A stretch of 64,000 nt of DNA from an uncultured Flavobacteriales bacterium (GTDB lineage: Bacteria > Bacteroidota > Bacteroidia > Flavobacteriales_D > Crocinitomicaceae), in assembly GCA_913051935.1 (NCBI GenBank), contig CAJXCU010000003.1, positions 1 to 64,000 on the forward strand, in the 5' to 3' direction. Under the pieces are notes generated by a model. It ran no database searches and was not told the DNA's origin. It saw only the letters and a program-made list of their open reading frames with translations. How positions within the stretch are numbered: the stretch's first letter is position 1; every line of letters begins with the position of its first letter. Made by a program: the position numbers and the translations under genes. Positions 52,155 through 62,510 of this stretch are shown here, piece after piece.

Positions 52155-52436
52155 ATGAACTGGAAAACACATTACCAACAAATCAAGAAGAACTTCAAGC
52201 AATCTAAGAAAATTCAAGAAGGGCTTTGCTTAACCCCTTCTAGAGCTACTCTCGAACAAATCATACAGCGCCACGTAGAGTGGCGATTTCCTGGTACTAA
52301 AAGTAATGGACAAAGAGAAGCCTCAGAATGGGACTTGATTTACTTTAAGAGAGAACCGATGTGCAACATTGTTTGGGCCGAATGTTTGCTTATGGATGAA
52401 TTTCACTTTCGCGTAATGATTCGTTTGATTGGATAA
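52155..52436 (+). CDS. Small protein of unknown function
   Basis: I do not recognise this 93-residue protein. It is basic at the start (MNWKTHYQQIKKNFKQSKKIQEGLCLTPSRATLEQIIQRHVEWRFPG) and more mixed at the end (EWDLIYFKREPMCNIVWAECLLMDEFHFRVMIRLIG). It has no signal peptide or membrane helix. It begins four bases after the MORN-like gene and ends 27 bases before the CtlX-type gene, so it is probably part of the same transcript. Codon use and spacing support a real gene. Confidence 0.62.
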   Translation: MNWKTHYQQIKKNFKQSKKIQEGLCLTPSRATLEQIIQRHVEWRFPGTKSNGQREASEWDLIYFKREPMCNIVWAECLLMDEFHFRVMIRLIG

Positions 52437-52463
52437 GAGTCTTTTATAACTTTAGCATCCGTA

Positions 52464-53408
52464 ATGAAACAATCCACCTCAACCCTACTTATGGTCAAAC
52501 CGCACGGATTTGATCACAACCCAGAGACGGCTAAAGACAATCATTTTCAGACAGGCGGCACAGGGCTTTCGAGCGCTCAGATTACACGAGCGGCCCTCAA
52601 CGAATTTGAAGCCTTAATAAAGAAAATAAGTGCGCATGGTATTGAGGTAATCGTTTATGATGAACTAGCGACGAAAGCAACACCAGATGCGGTTTTCCCA
52701 AACAACTGGTTTTCTACACATAGTGATGGTACAGTTTATCTATATCCGATGTTTGCGCCAAACAGAAGGAAGGAACGTAGGCAAGAGGTTTTGAGCCTAC
52801 TTACACAAGAATATGGCTTTACTATTGATAGAATAAAAGACTGGTCCAAATACGAAGATGTAGGTTTGTTTTTGGAAGGAACGGGGAGTATGATTCTAGA
52901 CCGTCCCAATAAAATAATCTATGCCGCTTTGTCTGAACGCACTAGTGAAGAACTGCTCCGTCGGTACGCCAAAGAAATCGGTTATGCGCTAGTTTTGTTC
53001 ACAAGTCATCATAGGCAGAATCAAAAGAAAGTACTAATTTACCACACCAATGTCATGCTCTGTATTGCGAGAGACTTCAGCGTGGTTTGTTTGAAGTGTA
53101 TCACAGATCCTGCGGAAAGAAAAGTGGTGAAAGAAAGTCTCAAAAGAAGCAAAAAAACAATTATTGAACTGAACCTTGAGCAGGTTGATCATTTTGCAGG
53201 CAATATGCTTGAAGCACAAAATGAGAATAACGAATCCTTTTTGATCATGTCCACAAGAGCCTATCATTCTCTGACGACAAAACAAGTTGCTCAAATAGAG
53301 CAATATTCAAGAATCATCCATTCGCCACTCACCACCATCGAAAATTACGGCGGAGGAAGCGCCCGATGCATGCTGGCCGAAATCTTTCTACCGCAACAAG
53401 AAAAATAA
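52464..53408 (+). CDS. ctlX: Amidinotransferase-fold hydrolase, CtlX-type
   Basis: The 314-residue product fits the CtlX (citrulline utilisation) branch of the arginine-deiminase/amidinotransferase superfamily. Motifs are LLMVKPHGFDHNPETAKDNHFQ, DAVFPNNWFSTHSDGTVYLYPMFAPNRRKERR, LEGTGSMILDR, IYHTNVMLCIA (catalytic His region) and the C-terminal GGGSARCMLAEIFLP with the nucleophile Cys. It should hydrolyse a guanidino or ureido compound such as arginine or citrulline derivatives in the cytosol. The exact substrate is unproven. The nearby amidohydrolase-family gene fits a shared role in amino-acid use. Confidence 0.9.
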   Translation: MKQSTSTLLMVKPHGFDHNPETAKDNHFQTGGTGLSSAQITRAALNEFEALIKKISAHGIEVIVYDELATKATPDAVFPNNWFSTHSDGTVYLYPMFAPNRRKERRQEVLSLLTQEYGFTIDRIKDWSKYEDVGLFLEGTGSMILDRPNKIIYAALSERTSEELLRRYAKEIGYALVLFTSHHRQNQKKVLIYHTNVMLCIARDFSVVCLKCITDPAERKVVKESLKRSKKTIIELNLEQVDHFAGNMLEAQNENNESFLIMSTRAYHSLTTKQVAQIEQYSRIIHSPLTTIENYGGGSARCMLAEIFLPQQEK

Positions 53409-53484
53409 TATTGCATTTTTTTGTATCTTATGTAACGTAATCAACCTGCATTCATTATAAAGCGCATAAACCATTAAACGAGTA

Positions 53485-54264
53485 ATGATGATTAATAAAA
53501 TGATCCAACCCATAGTCGGTCTTCTTTTTCTTGTCGGAATGATTTTAAAATTCGCACATCTCCCTGGTGCCGGTATCACGATCTTTGTGAGCTTATCATG
53601 CGCTATCCTTTTACTGATGATGATGCTCATACAGGTCAGAGGAGCATCACTATTATCTCAGCTCTATAAGCTTACGATTGTTAGTGGTGCTATCTATATT
53701 GCAGCCGTTATGTTCAAGGTGATGCATTGGCCAGGAGCGAGCATGATTTTGGTGGTATCCATGCCTACCCTCGGGCTAATACTAGTATTATCGGCGCTTA
53801 AGACCAATAAATGGTATTACGCGCTTCTTTCCCTATTGTTTTCGGTCACACTGATTATGGCGCTGTTTAAAATCATGTATTGGCCAAGACCTCCTTACTT
53901 GTTGTACGGTTCTTACTTCGGATTTCTTGCCCTTCTGTCTAGCGTATGTCTTTACAGAGGACAATCCGTGAGCAATAGTGATTCATCACTCAGCAAGCAG
54001 TATAGACTACTCGGAGGTATTGCTCTACTTTCATTGGCAATAACTTTCAAAATCAAGTATTACCCGGAATTATTCGGAATCGGGATTTACCCTATGCGCG
54101 TACTTGAGACATTTAGTTTTGCTGGAATTGTGGCTGTCATATACAAACTATTGAGCAATAAGCCCTATTCGGCTTCACTAGAAAAAGACTATCAGTTCCT
54201 CAAAACTACGCAAGGTATCTTTCTAATCATGCTGGTGATGATGGTTTTGGTAAAGGCCAACTAA
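53485..54264 (+). CDS. Membrane protein with four GldL-like FKxxHWPG motifs
   Basis: The 259-residue protein is almost all membrane helices (about eight). Four repeats of one motif stand at helix ends: LKFAHLPGAG (21-30), FKVMHWPGAS (77-86), FKIMYWPRPP (128-137) and FKIKYYPELF (188-197). The same short motif marks the N-terminal helices of GldL, the inner-membrane motor subunit of gliding and T9SS. This protein lacks the GldL C-terminal cytosolic domain and is not GldL itself. It is probably an inner-membrane protein built by repeat duplication. Function unknown. Confidence 0.75.
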   Translation: MMINKMIQPIVGLLFLVGMILKFAHLPGAGITIFVSLSCAILLLMMMLIQVRGASLLSQLYKLTIVSGAIYIAAVMFKVMHWPGASMILVVSMPTLGLILVLSALKTNKWYYALLSLLFSVTLIMALFKIMYWPRPPYLLYGSYFGFLALLSSVCLYRGQSVSNSDSSLSKQYRLLGGIALLSLAITFKIKYYPELFGIGIYPMRVLETFSFAGIVAVIYKLLSNKPYSASLEKDYQFLKTTQGIFLIMLVMMVLVKAN

Positions 54265-54313
54265 GTATGAAAGAGGGTAGTAAAAATTTAAATAAATCTG
54301 TAGTTTGGTAATT

Positions 54314-54964
54314 ATGAACACAAAAACTGCTCTTGTGATTGGCGCAACTGGTGCGACAGGTACTTCTCTTGTGAAACAGCTACTCGAAAATGGACATTAT
54401 AGTTTTGTACATGTTTTTGCAAGAAAAGAGGCCGTTGTATCTCACCCAAAATTAATATGGAATGTTGTTGATTTTGATGCGCTTGAAATGTGGAAAGACC
54501 AAATCCGAGGAGATGTTTTGTTTTCTGCCATGGGAACAACACTGAAGATTGCGGGAAGTAAGGAGGCACAATATAGAATTGATTATACCTATCAGCATGA
54601 TATTGCTAAAGCAGCAGCAGAAAACGGGGTCCCTTCCCTCCTTCTTGTAAGTTCGACAGGTTCAAGCAGCAAATCGCCTTTTTTTTATGCGAAAATCAAA
54701 GGCCAATTAGAGGATGCTGTGGGTAAAATGAATTTTAAACAAATCCATATCTTTCAACCCCCTTTTTTGGACCGAGGATCTTTCTTAAGGAGTAACGAAA
54801 AATCAGGTATCAAGTTTATGAATATGGTTAATAGACTTGGAGTTATGAAGTCTCAAATGCCCATGCCCGTTGAATTTTTGGCTAAACAGATGATTCGTAT
54901 TTCTCTGCGGGAAATCGATGTCAAAATAAAGACCTACAACCCAAAACAAATCTGGAAGTTGTAG
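54314..54964 (+). CDS. NAD(P)H-binding oxidoreductase-like protein
   Basis: The 216-residue product starts TKTALVIGATGATGTSLVKQLLE, the nucleotide-binding loop of atypical short-chain dehydrogenases of the HTATIP2/NmrA type. VLFSAMGTTLKIAGSKEAQYRIDYTYQHDIAKAAAENGVPSLLLVSSTGSSSKSPFFYAKIKGQLEDAV follows, with a Tyr-x3-Lys-like pair (YAKIKG). The substrate is unknown; many relatives act as redox sensors. ATG 54314 is used; a TTG three codons earlier is unlikely. It ends 25 bases from the convergent TPR gene. Confidence 0.87.
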   Translation: MNTKTALVIGATGATGTSLVKQLLENGHYSFVHVFARKEAVVSHPKLIWNVVDFDALEMWKDQIRGDVLFSAMGTTLKIAGSKEAQYRIDYTYQHDIAKAAAENGVPSLLLVSSTGSSSKSPFFYAKIKGQLEDAVGKMNFKQIHIFQPPFLDRGSFLRSNEKSGIKFMNMVNRLGVMKSQMPMPVEFLAKQMIRISLREIDVKIKTYNPKQIWKL

Positions 54965-54965
54965 C

Positions 54966-55001
54966 TATATGTAAAGTTTCTAATCAATTTAATTACATAT
55001 A
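54966..55001. repeat. 9-bp inverted repeat between convergent genes
   Basis: TATATGTAA (54966-54974) and TTACATATA (54993-55001) pair perfectly around 18 bases, straddling the stop of the TPR gene. It lies where a two-way terminator would be expected, but there is no T tract after the stem. Confidence 0.35.
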
Positions 55002-55582
55002 CCCTCAATCGCCTTCGGATGGACAAATGCGCCAAGATATTTGGCCTCCATCAAATCTGAACAACCGTCAATACCCAATAAGTAATTTGCAATTCCCCTG
55101 TTCAAAAACGCATTCCCGAAATCTGGATCTATCTTGATGGCGGATGTAAAATCGTCTATTGCCTTTTGATATTCGCCCGCATCATAATAATCTAAGCCTC
55201 TGTTATAATAAATCAAATCGTTTTTTGGTTCTGCTTTAAGTACTAGGTCATAATCATTTCTTGCCTCGCGATACATTTTCAAACGACCATATGCAGCGCC
55301 TCTATTGGTATAGGCATCGAGATATTCAGCATTAATCATAATTGCATTTGAGTAATCAATGATGGCTTTTGAATATTTCTCTAAATCAAAATAGGCATTG
55401 CCTCGATTGTAATATACCTCGCAGCTGTCATTTTCTACCTTAAGTGCTTTGGTAAATTGCTTTATGGCCTTGCGGCATTTACCATTCTCTAGATGATTGA
55501 TGCCTATATTTTGAATTGAATCTTGTGAAAAAGCGGACATTCCTATCAGCAGTGCAGAAAAAACGGACAATAATAACTTCAT
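54989..55582 (-). CDS. Exported TPR-repeat protein
   Basis: The 197-residue product has a signal peptide (LLSVFSALLIGMSAFSQ) and four to five TPR units (KAIKQFTKALKVENDSCEVYYNRGNAYFDLEKYSKAIIDYSNAIMINAEYLDAYTNRGAAYGRLKMYREARNDYDLVLKAEP). TPR repeats form a helical groove for protein partners. A short tail with a Cys pair follows (GIDGCSDLMEAKYLGAFVHPKAIEGICN). It is probably periplasmic. Partner and role are unknown. It begins 31 bases after the small orphan gene and probably shares its promoter. Confidence 0.88.
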   Translation of the reverse strand: MKLLLSVFSALLIGMSAFSQDSIQNIGINHLENGKCRKAIKQFTKALKVENDSCEVYYNRGNAYFDLEKYSKAIIDYSNAIMINAEYLDAYTNRGAAYGRLKMYREARNDYDLVLKAEPKNDLIYYNRGLDYYDAGEYQKAIDDFTSAIKIDPDFGNAFLNRGIANYLLGIDGCSDLMEAKYLGAFVHPKAIEGICN

Positions 55583-55613
55583 AATTTTCTAGATTAAATA
55601 CAACTTTAAATGA

Positions 55614-55919
55614 CTAAGCCAAATGCAAATACTCTACCTTCATCACTTCTCCTTTATAGCCCCAAGCGAGCTTGCCCGGCTCATTGATTTCGTAATACTT
55701 GGTTTGAAACAAGCCATCGACAAATTTTGGATGGTTTTCAGAGAACTGAATCACAATTTTCTCTCGTTGGTAGAAACCATCATTGAGCATGTGCTCGTAA
55801 ATAAAAGCTTTTCTACCGTCAACTAAAACGCAGAGCCCAACTTCTGTAGGTTTAACTTTGGTTTCAAAATCAGTTACATGTACAACAGGAATTAATCTTT
55901 TAGATAACGGGGTTTTCAT
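55614..55919 (-). CDS. Small protein of unknown function
   Basis: I do not recognise this 101-residue soluble protein (PLSKRLIPVVHVTDFETKVKPTEVGLCVLVDGRKAFIYEHMLNDGFYQREKIVIQFSENHPKFVDGLFQTKYYEINEPGKLAWGYKGEVMKVEYLHLA). The pattern of alternating strands suggests a small beta-barrel or wedge. It has no signal peptide. A TAnnTTTG box (55942-55949) lies 22 bases upstream. It may form a transcript with the TPR gene downstream. Confidence 0.65.
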   Translation of the reverse strand: MKTPLSKRLIPVVHVTDFETKVKPTEVGLCVLVDGRKAFIYEHMLNDGFYQREKIVIQFSENHPKFVDGLFQTKYYEINEPGKLAWGYKGEVMKVEYLHLA

Positions 55920-55941
55920 AGCTTTAAAATTTAATTTTAAA

Positions 55942-55949
55942 CAAATTTA
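55942..55949 (-). promoter_or_regulatory. Candidate -7 box for the 101-aa orphan gene
   Basis: On the minus strand TAAATTTG is an exact TAnnTTTG match, 22 bases before the ATG at 55919. A TTG lies 24 bases further upstream (55974-55976), slightly far for a -33 box. Confidence 0.45.
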
Positions 55950-55997
55950 CATGGCTATGTCGTAATCTTTTTACAAAGTTATGTACTGTTGTTCGGA

Positions 55998-56744
55998 ATG
56001 CCTTATTTTAGCCATAAAACAAACGCCATTAAAGTCAGTATCGTTTTGCCGTTCAAAAATGCTTCTCGTTTCCTTAATGAATGCATTGATTCCATACGCA
56101 TTCAAAAACATACAGATTGGCAGTTGATTGCGGTAGATGATCACTCATGTGATAATTCAAAAGCCATTATTGAAAGCTATCAAGACAAGCGTATAAACAT
56201 TATCAAAAATAAAGGAAAAGGAATATTAAAAGCACTGCAAACAGCACATACACACATTGAAGGAGATTATGTAACGCGTATGGATGCAGATGACATCATG
56301 CCAGCAAATAAACTATACACTCTACTCAAAACACTCCAGAATGAGCATAACGGAGTGATCGCTACAGGAAATGTAAAATACTTCGGAGAACAGGAAATAT
56401 CTGAGGGTTATCAACGTTACGAAGCTTGGCTAAATAAAACGACAGATCAACAGACCTTTTTCAAAAACATTTACCGAGAATGCGTAGTCGCCTCGCCGAA
56501 TTGGATGATCCGAAAAAAAGATTTCGACAACATGCAAGGATTTGACAAGCTGACCTATCCGGAGGATTACGACATGGTCTTTCATTGGCGAAAGGCAGGT
56601 TTCCTCATTAAATCATGTCATCAGCTCACCCATTTATGGAGGGAACACCCAAACCGAACGAGTCGGAATTCTAAAGTTTATCAACAAGAAAGCTTTTTTA
56701 GATTGAAGCTTGGTTACTTTTTGGAGGAGTTCAATAAAAAATAA
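55998..56744 (+). CDS. Family 2 glycosyltransferase
   Basis: The 248-residue product has the GT-A fold start VSIVLPFKNASRFLNECIDSIRIQKHTDWQLIAVDDHSCDNS, the DxD metal motif in YVTRMDADDIMPANKL and the acceptor-side FDKLTYPEDYDMVFHWRKAGF. It transfers a sugar from a nucleotide donor; in this family to surface glycans or lipids. No membrane helix is visible. ATG 55998 is preferred to the TTG at 55989. Donor and acceptor are unknown. It is not in a glycan gene cluster here. Confidence 0.92.
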   Translation: MPYFSHKTNAIKVSIVLPFKNASRFLNECIDSIRIQKHTDWQLIAVDDHSCDNSKAIIESYQDKRINIIKNKGKGILKALQTAHTHIEGDYVTRMDADDIMPANKLYTLLKTLQNEHNGVIATGNVKYFGEQEISEGYQRYEAWLNKTTDQQTFFKNIYRECVVASPNWMIRKKDFDNMQGFDKLTYPEDYDMVFHWRKAGFLIKSCHQLTHLWREHPNRTSRNSKVYQQESFFRLKLGYFLEEFNKK

Positions 56745-56789
56745 CTTTTCCTAATTGGTACTAAAAAAAAAGGAATACTCATCGCAAAA

Positions 56790-57008
56790 ATGCTACAAAA
56801 GAGGAGGGTTGAATTTCGTTGGTTTGCGCAAGCCCCTCATTTAATTGGGCAGAAAAAAAACAATGTGGCCTTAGAAAATATTTCTGTACTTCCGCCCGGA
56901 GGAGTTTGTATCCTATCCATCTACCCCGAAAAAAAAGAGAGACAGAGATTAAAAAACTTCGTTGAAAAGCGTGGGTATTACATTGGTAAAACCGCACACT
57001 TCTTTTGA
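56790..57008 (+). CDS. Small basic protein, possible gene
   Basis: This 72-residue frame begins MLQKRRVEFRWFAQAPHLIGQKKNNVALENISVLPPGGVCILSIYPEKKERQRLKNFVEKRGYYIGKTAHFF. The composition is like a real small basic protein and it follows a glycosyltransferase gene by 45 bases. A frame of the same size overlaps on the minus strand but looks less protein-like. I know no family for it. It could be a spurious frame; codon or homology evidence would decide. Confidence 0.45.
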   Translation: MLQKRRVEFRWFAQAPHLIGQKKNNVALENISVLPPGGVCILSIYPEKKERQRLKNFVEKRGYYIGKTAHFF

Positions 57009-57033
57009 GAGTGATACACTCAAATAATTAACT

Positions 57034-57804
57034 TTAATAGGGCTCTACTTCAAGAGCTTTGAACATTCGGCGTGCTACTTCTCTGGAGTATGCGTTATAG
57101 TGCCACCATTCTGTAGGTAGCTGACGGAATTTTTGGCTTGCCATTACCTTACGCAGAAGCAAACGATTATCGTGTTGTTCCTTGGTAAGCTTTCCTGATT
57201 TAAGATATTTTGCCTCTTTATTAGGAAAAGCAATGTCTCGAAAATCGTCATATCCGGCACCCATATCCAATGCAATTCCCTCAGCATTACATATCGTAAG
57301 ATCTACTGCACAACCCATATTGTGTAAGCTAAGGTTCGCCGGGTTGGATACATATTTACCCCTTATTGCAGGCGGTACAGTATCAAGCGCCTCCCACATC
57401 ATTTTTTGAACACTCACAGGGCGTGCTGCGTCATACACTAAAAGATGTAAAGACGTATCCAGGGCAGATAAATATATTTGGCAATAATTTAGACGCCGAG
57501 CTACATCAGGTTGTAAGTAAGCTCTTTTCATACGTTCATAGAGTGGGAAGCCCATAAAATTATCTTCGCTTGCGTACTTGAGATCCACATAAATGTCTGT
57601 ATTGTAAGAACGAATATCAACAAGCCCTTCAAAAATTTCAGGACCCAAGGATTCTACAACAGGTATTTCAGCCTTTACATCATTACTCTTCTCTGATTGA
57701 CCTGATAGCGGCGCTTCGACAATATTTTCTGACGAATTCGTTGTTCCATCAGGTTCAGTGCAAGAAAACAAAACCAAAAGAAATATTATTTGATAGGTTT
57801 TCAT
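57034..57804 (-). CDS. M15 family D-Ala-D-Ala dipeptidase-like lipoprotein (VanX/DdpX type)
   Basis: This 256-residue protein starts with a lipoprotein signal (lipobox LFSC). The M15 zinc site is visible as SLHNMGCAVDLTI (S-x-H-x2-G-x-A-x-D) and the later EWWHYNAYS. Members cut D-Ala-D-Ala dipeptides or peptidoglycan stem peptides in the periplasm. VDIRSYNTDIYVDLKYASEDNFMGFPLY is the usual start of VanX-type enzymes. It overlaps the dapA gene by 4 bases, so lysine/cell-wall biosynthesis and wall turnover are linked. Confidence 0.92.
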   Translation of the reverse strand: MKTYQIIFLLVLFSCTEPDGTTNSSENIVEAPLSGQSEKSNDVKAEIPVVESLGPEIFEGLVDIRSYNTDIYVDLKYASEDNFMGFPLYERMKRAYLQPDVARRLNYCQIYLSALDTSLHLLVYDAARPVSVQKMMWEALDTVPPAIRGKYVSNPANLSLHNMGCAVDLTICNAEGIALDMGAGYDDFRDIAFPNKEAKYLKSGKLTKEQHDNRLLLRKVMASQKFRQLPTEWWHYNAYSREVARRMFKALEVEPY

Positions 57805-58662
57805 GGTAGTAGCGTTTTCATTTCTGCAAATAATTTGGCCTTAAGTTCATCAGAAACAGGTATTAGAGGCAAACGCATGTGGTTTTCACAAATCTTCCTG
57901 TAGGCAAGGGCCTCTTTAATTCCTCCAGGATTTCCTTCAGCAAATAACAAACGAATCATTTCAAAGAGTTCAAAATGCTCTTTTTTAGCATGGTACATCT
58001 CATTATTGAGTGTGCGATTTACCATACTGCTAAAACGCTCAGGCAATGCGTTGGCGACAACCGAAATAACACCTTCGACACCCATCGAAATTAATGGCAT
58101 CGTAATCGCATCATCTCCTGAGAGGACTGTAAAATCTTCAGGTTTATTTTTGAGGATTTCCATTATTTGATCAAAGTCCCCTGATGCCTCCTTCATAGCG
58201 ACAATATTTGATATCTTCGAAAGCTCAAGGGTTGTTTCAGCGGTAATATTTGAGCTGGTTCTCCCTGGTACGTTGTATAAGATAATCGGTAAATGAGAAG
58301 CACGCGAGATTGCTTCATAGTGAGCAATGATTCCGGCTTGTAGAGGCTTATTATAATATGGAGACACAGATAATAACCCATCAACCCCGTTTGGAAGTAG
58401 CTTTATTTTTTCACAAATTTCTGCAGTATTATTTCCACCAAGACCATAAACCACAGGAAGCTGTCTTTGATTAACTTCCATAACATGGTTTAATACTTTC
58501 ATTTTTTCATCTTGACTCAATACCGGCGATTCTCCGGTAGTCCCTTGCACCACTAGAAAATCTGTACCCCCAGAAATTTGAAGCTTAACAAGTCTAGTTA
58601 ATGCTTCGAAATCGATTGATCCGTCTGCGAAAAATGGTGTTACAAGGGCTACGCCTGTCCCT

Positions 58663-58679
<17 letters not shown>
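57801..58679 (-). CDS. dapA: 4-Hydroxy-tetrahydrodipicolinate synthase
   Basis: DapA condenses pyruvate with aspartate semialdehyde in the diaminopimelate/lysine route. The 292-residue product starts MNHKFKGTGVALVTPFFADGSIDFEAL and has the family motifs VQGTTGESPVLSQDEK, GLGGNNTAE, ILYNVPGRTSSNI (with the active-site Tyr) and AMKEASGDFDQI (Schiff-base Lys). All catalytic residues are present. ATG 58679 is chosen; an ATG two codons earlier (58685) is also possible. The start lies inside the upstream DUF6913-like gene. Confidence 0.95.
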
Positions 58680-61162
<2,483 letters not shown>

Positions 61163-61172
61163 CTAAAGGTAC

Positions 61173-62060
61173 TTATTTCTGCGCTTTTAGCATACGCCAT
61201 TTACCTTGTAAATCCTTTCTTTTTTCAACATTTTTAAAACCCAATTCAAGCAGGAGGTTACGAGTATTTTCAAGCTGCAAATAATGGCACTCAAAATAAA
61301 GTACACCACATGTTGATAAAAAGGGCAATATTCCTTCTGCAATTTTGCGGTAAAATAGCAAGGGTTCATCATTTGGTACAAACAATGCCATTTCAGGTTC
61401 ATGCTTTAGCACAACTGCGTCCATTGAATCTTTCTCGCAATAAGGGATATAGGGAGGATTTGAAACAACGATATCTAAAAGACCTAATTTTGTCTGATTT
61501 TTCAATGCAGAAGTGAATTGCTCATCCTCTAAAACATTAACACATTTATACTCTACAGGTAGTTTAAGCGCCAAAGCATTTTCTTCAGATAGCTCAATTG
61601 CCTCCTTTGAGAGTTCATAGCCCCAGACTTGTGCTTCTTGAAAAGCCTGACTTAGCGAAAGTGAAATGCAGCCACTCCCACTGCAGATATCTAAAATTTT
61701 TAAGGGTAAGCCCTTGTTATCCTCAACAATCCAGTTGACAAGTTCTTCGGTTTCAGGTCTTGGAATCAAAGCTCGTCCATCAGACTTCAGCTCTAAACCA
61801 TAAAATTCAACCTCACCCAAAATATGCTGAAAAGGCTCCTTATTTTGAAGACGCTCAACAATTCGCTCAATAATTTTTGATTCTTGAAGGCTAAATTGGT
61901 GGTCGCCCATTGCAATTTGCTCAATTGGAGAAATGCTTAAAAAATGAGTTAAAATTTGTCTCCAAATCTGTTGAATCTCTGACATTGAAAAATCAGATGC
62001 GAGCGCCTCCTTAAAAAGATCTTTTTGGTCTTTAAAATCGCTGCTTTTCTCACCTATCAT
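61173..62060 (-). CDS. prmC: Release factor glutamine methyltransferase PrmC
   Basis: PrmC methylates the Gln of the GGQ motif in release factors RF1 and RF2. The 295-residue product shows the helical N-terminal domain, EPFQHILGEVEFYGLELKSDGRALIPRPETEELVNW, the SAM-binding DICSGSGCISLSLSQAF and the catalytic NPPY in IVVSNPPYIPYCEKD. The length is typical. It overlaps the SnoaL-like gene by 4 bases and is followed by ligA. Confidence 0.95.
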   Translation of the reverse strand: MIGEKSSDFKDQKDLFKEALASDFSMSEIQQIWRQILTHFLSISPIEQIAMGDHQFSLQESKIIERIVERLQNKEPFQHILGEVEFYGLELKSDGRALIPRPETEELVNWIVEDNKGLPLKILDICSGSGCISLSLSQAFQEAQVWGYELSKEAIELSEENALALKLPVEYKCVNVLEDEQFTSALKNQTKLGLLDIVVSNPPYIPYCEKDSMDAVVLKHEPEMALFVPNDEPLLFYRKIAEGILPFLSTCGVLYFECHYLQLENTRNLLLELGFKNVEKRKDLQGKWRMLKAQK

Positions 62061-62509
62061 TTCTTTTTTCGCAATGTTATAAATTCTTGAATCTTCTCGT
62101 TTTCAATAAGGACATGTAAGTTGTAATAGGCAATTTTCCAATCCGCCCCTACCTTGACGCAAATACCGGTTCCCCGGCAATCTTCCATCCAGGTTTCTAG
62201 GTCCTCATCAAACCAAGCAGTATTTCCATCTTTAGAATAGTTCCATTTCCGATTAGAGGGTTTAAAATCCCATGCTGCTTCTTTATCAAAATAAGGTTTG
62301 CAAAACATCTGAAAATCATTCTTATTCCAACGCTCCTCTGGGGCTGTACCTAAAAAGATAAACTCAGAGGATGTGACATTAAAATATGCAGAGAATGCAG
62401 CCGAAGCTGCATCCTGATGCCATTTATTTATAAGTTGATCTAGCGTCTCGTTTTGAGAAAACCCTAAAAAAGCAAAAGCCCAAATTGAAAGCGCTAACAA
62501 TAGGCGCAT
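62057..62509 (-). CDS. Exported SnoaL-like (nuclear transport factor 2 fold) protein
   Basis: From ATG 62509 the product has 150 residues, with a signal peptide (MRLLLALSIWAFAFLGFSQ). The mature part (LDQLINKWHQDAASAAFSAYFNVTSSEFIFLGTAPEERWNKNDFQMFCKPYF ... AWDFKPSNRKWNYSKDGNTAWFDEDLETWMEDCRGTGICVKVGADWKIAYYNLHVLI) is a SnoaL_3 / DUF4440-type NTF2 fold. The ligand or enzyme activity is unknown. A longer frame from 62572 would run into the S8 gene. It is two bases from that gene's stop and overlaps prmC. Confidence 0.87.
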   Translation of the reverse strand: MRLLLALSIWAFAFLGFSQNETLDQLINKWHQDAASAAFSAYFNVTSSEFIFLGTAPEERWNKNDFQMFCKPYFDKEAAWDFKPSNRKWNYSKDGNTAWFDEDLETWMEDCRGTGICVKVGADWKIAYYNLHVLIENEKIQEFITLRKKK

Positions 62510-62510
62510 C

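Noticed and set aside
56779-56997. Minus-strand open frame opposite the 72-aa gene
   Set aside because: Composition is less protein-like and no promoter or neighbour supports it; the plus-strand frame is preferred, with low confidence.
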